This document shows, piece by piece, positions 62,479-64,000 of a DNA stretch of 64,000 nucleotides. The notes below the pieces were generated by a model. That model made no database searches, was not told where the DNA came from, and saw nothing but the letters and a program-made list of their open reading frames with translations. The first letter of the stretch is position 1; each line of letters begins with the position of its first letter. The position numbers and the translations under genes were made by a program. The DNA lies in the NCBI GenBank assembly GCA_023410575.1, contig JAEYPP010000003.1:1-64000 (forward strand), written 5' to 3'. The DNA is from Bacillota bacterium (GTDB lineage Bacteria > Bacillota > Clostridia > Lachnospirales > Lachnospiraceae).

Positions 62479-63807
62479 TTATTTTTCCCCTTCTTTACGT
62501 TCTCTGATAATAAACTTCAAGGAAGTTCCTGAGAAACCAAATGCTTCTCTAATTTTATTCTCAATGTATCGAGTATAAGAATAATGCATTAATTCTTTAT
62601 CATTTACGAAGATGACAAAAGTAGGCGGTTTAATGGAGGCTTGAGTTATATAATATAAGCGTAGACGCTTACCTTTATCGGAAGGCGGCTGATGCATCGC
62701 AGTTGCTTCCATCATAATCTCATTTAAGACACCAGTGGATATTCTTAGATTACGATTTTGGATAACTACTTCAATCACATCAAATATTTTATTTATTCTT
62801 TGCCCACTTAATGCTGAAATATATAAGATTTCTGCATATGGCATAAATGATAAAGTTTCACGAATTTTCTCTGAATGACGGTACATTGTTTTATCATCTT
62901 TTTCAATTGCATCCCATTTGTTCACTGCAATGATAATACCTTTACCACGATCATGAGCAATACCTGCAATTTTTGCATCCTGTTCGGTAACACCTTCAGT
63001 TGCGTCAATTACTATCATAACAACATCGGCGCGTTCTACCGCACTTACGGTACGAATGATACTAAAACGTTCAATCTCTTCTTTAATCTTATTCTTACGA
63101 CGAAGACCTGCCGTATCAATAAATACATACTCTTTATCCTGCCATGAAATTGCAGTATCAATCGCATCACGAGTTGTTCCAGCAATATCAGAAACGATGA
63201 CTCGATTTTCGCCTGTTAGCTTATTAATAATAGAAGATTTACCTACGTTAGGTTTACCAACAATCGCGATTCTTGGTCGTTCATCCTCATCCTCTTCCAT
63301 TGAATTAGGATCAAAGTGAGCTACAACCAAATCCAACAAATCACCAAAACCTAAAAGAGAAGCTGCAGACACCGGTATAGGATCTCCAATTCCAAGATTA
63401 TAAAACTCGTACGTATCCGGCATAAATTTTTCAAAGCTATCAACCTTATTCACAGTTAGAATAATCGGCTTTCCGGAACGTCGTAAGATATCTGCTACCT
63501 TAAAGTCTGCATCCACAAGACCCTGACGTACGTCGACAACAAACATAATGACATCCGCGGTTGCGATTGCGATTTCAGCTTGTTCACGCATATAGGAAAG
63601 CATCATATCCTTACTTTCTGGCTCAATACCACCAGTATCAATCATCGTGAATTGCTTGTCTAACCATGTGACATCCGCATAAATACGATCTCTAGTTACA
63701 CCCGGTGTGTCTTTAACAATCGAAATTCTATCACCCGCTAAGGCATTAAATAAAGTCGACTTACCAACATTCGGCCTTCCGACAATTGCAACGATTGGTT
63801 TACTCAT
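62479..63807 (-). CDS. der: Ribosome-associated GTPase Der (EngA)
   Basis: 442 aa with two tandem GTPase domains: G1 boxes GRPNVGKSTLFN (~8-19) and GKPNVGKSSIIN (~184-195), each with its DTPGVTRDR/DIAGTTRDA switch and DTGG/DTAG box, plus NKVD and NKWD. The C-terminal KH-like domain binds 50S rRNA. It is needed for late 50S assembly. The der-plsY-gpsA order is conserved in clostridia. Confidence 0.98.
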   Translation of the reverse strand: MSKPIVAIVGRPNVGKSTLFNALAGDRISIVKDTPGVTRDRIYADVTWLDKQFTMIDTGGIEPESKDMMLSYMREQAEIAIATADVIMFVVDVRQGLVDADFKVADILRRSGKPIILTVNKVDSFEKFMPDTYEFYNLGIGDPIPVSAASLLGFGDLLDLVVAHFDPNSMEEDEDERPRIAIVGKPNVGKSSIINKLTGENRVIVSDIAGTTRDAIDTAISWQDKEYVFIDTAGLRRKNKIKEEIERFSIIRTVSAVERADVVMIVIDATEGVTEQDAKIAGIAHDRGKGIIIAVNKWDAIEKDDKTMYRHSEKIRETLSFMPYAEILYISALSGQRINKIFDVIEVVIQNRNLRISTGVLNEIMMEATAMHQPPSDKGKRLRLYYITQASIKPPTFVIFVNDKELMHYSYTRYIENKIREAFGFSGTSLKFIIRERKEGEK

Positions 63808-63835
63808 AATTACCTCTTTTCTGTATCTACATGTC

Positions 63836-64000
63836 CTATCTTAGAATTGTAGTTACCAATGACATTCCATCTGATTTTACAATACGAACCGTTGTTTGTA
63901 AAGCATTTTCAATATCTTTGACCGTAACATCATCAAGTAGTACATCTTCGCCAGAACGTAACATTACATCTGGCATTATTAAGAATTCTCCAAGGTCCTT
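63836..64000 (-). CDS. C-terminal end of a DUF512 protein (cut by window edge)
   Basis: The last 54 codons read in frame to TAG at 63836-63838. Segments include GEFLIMPDVMLRSGEDVLLD and DVTVKDIENA, then VRIVKSDGMSLV near the end. DUF512 proteins (PDZ plus radical-SAM-like, DUF512 domain) lie directly upstream of der in clostridia, and this tail fits the end of that family. The rest is outside the window. Confidence 0.75.
   Translation of the reverse strand, partial: KDLGEFLIMPDVMLRSGEDVLLDDVTVKDIENALQTTVRIVKSDGMSLVTTILR

Noticed and set aside
1..64000. tRNA, rRNA or CRISPR arrays
   Set aside because: No cloverleaf genes, rRNA segments or regularly spaced repeats were recognised on reading both strands; a tRNAscan run would settle the first.

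Overview
The window looks like chromosomal DNA of a spore-forming, plant-polysaccharide-degrading clostridium of the family Lachnospiraceae, most like Lachnoclostridium (Clostridium) phytofermentans. This is inferred from the low G+C content, the clostridial gene order (ylm/divIVA cluster, mre-min-rodA-mgsA cluster, mutS-mutL-miaA), a spoIVA gene, and cytosolic GH5, GH43 and CE4 enzymes. Nearly all genes are on the minus strand. No tRNA, rRNA, CRISPR array or prophage was seen.

Region 1 (1-21.3 kb) is accessory. It opens with two paralogous minus-strand cassettes, each holding a putative structured RNA, an intrinsic terminator, a promoter and a c-di-GMP-I (GEMM-I) riboswitch. The left cassette leads into a secreted protein cut by the window edge. 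The right one leads into a short-chain dehydrogenase/AraC regulator/hypothetical operon. A chemoreceptor without a sensor domain, a SpoIIAA-like protein and a promoter-27-codon ORF-terminator unit follow. Then come many GNAT acetyltransferases (one broken by an in-frame stop), two DUF2087 proteins, DegV, a nitroreductase, GH5, a class C beta-lactamase-like hydrolase, a CE4 deacetylase, thioredoxin-type ArsC, a membrane metallophosphoesterase with an odd tail, a lone serine recombinase, an orphan BlaI repressor and an 8-oxoguanine glycosylase.

Region 2 (21.9-30.6 kb) is one long operon on the minus strand: HlyD-like adaptor, YlmE, SepF, YggT, YlmH, DivIVA, AroB, LspA, RluD, and an AAA/DUF4143 ATPase. 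It joins division-site and cell-pole proteins to lipoprotein and rRNA maturation. A small + strand interval (30.8-32.2 kb) carries DUF378 and GH43.

Region 3 (32.4-43.5 kb) is the cell-shape operon RadC, MreB, MreC, MreD, PBP2 (with a large insertion), MinC, MinD, MinE, RodA, MgsA, followed by a D,D-carboxypeptidase lipoprotein.

Region 4 (43.8-52.8 kb) is mismatch repair and tRNA modification: a membrane MutS-like ATPase, then MutS, MutL, MiaA and a methionine gamma-lyase-like protein. Region 5 (52.9-64 kb) holds an NhaC antiporter, a fold-back repeat element, an SH3/NlpC-P60 hydrolase, SpoIVA, an ArsC/Spx-like protein, a GNAT, uridine kinase, an RpiB-like isomerase, and GpsA-PlsY-Der plus the end of a DUF512 protein.

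The strongest candidates for something undescribed are the duplicated structured-RNA plus c-di-GMP riboswitch cassettes (about 405-580 and 3062-3245), the micro-gene at 5433-5592, the long hairpin at 19726-19834 and the palindromic repeat family around 32.3, 54.8-55.0 and 59.2 kb. Start codons were moved from the longest frame where a ribosome-binding site decided it.
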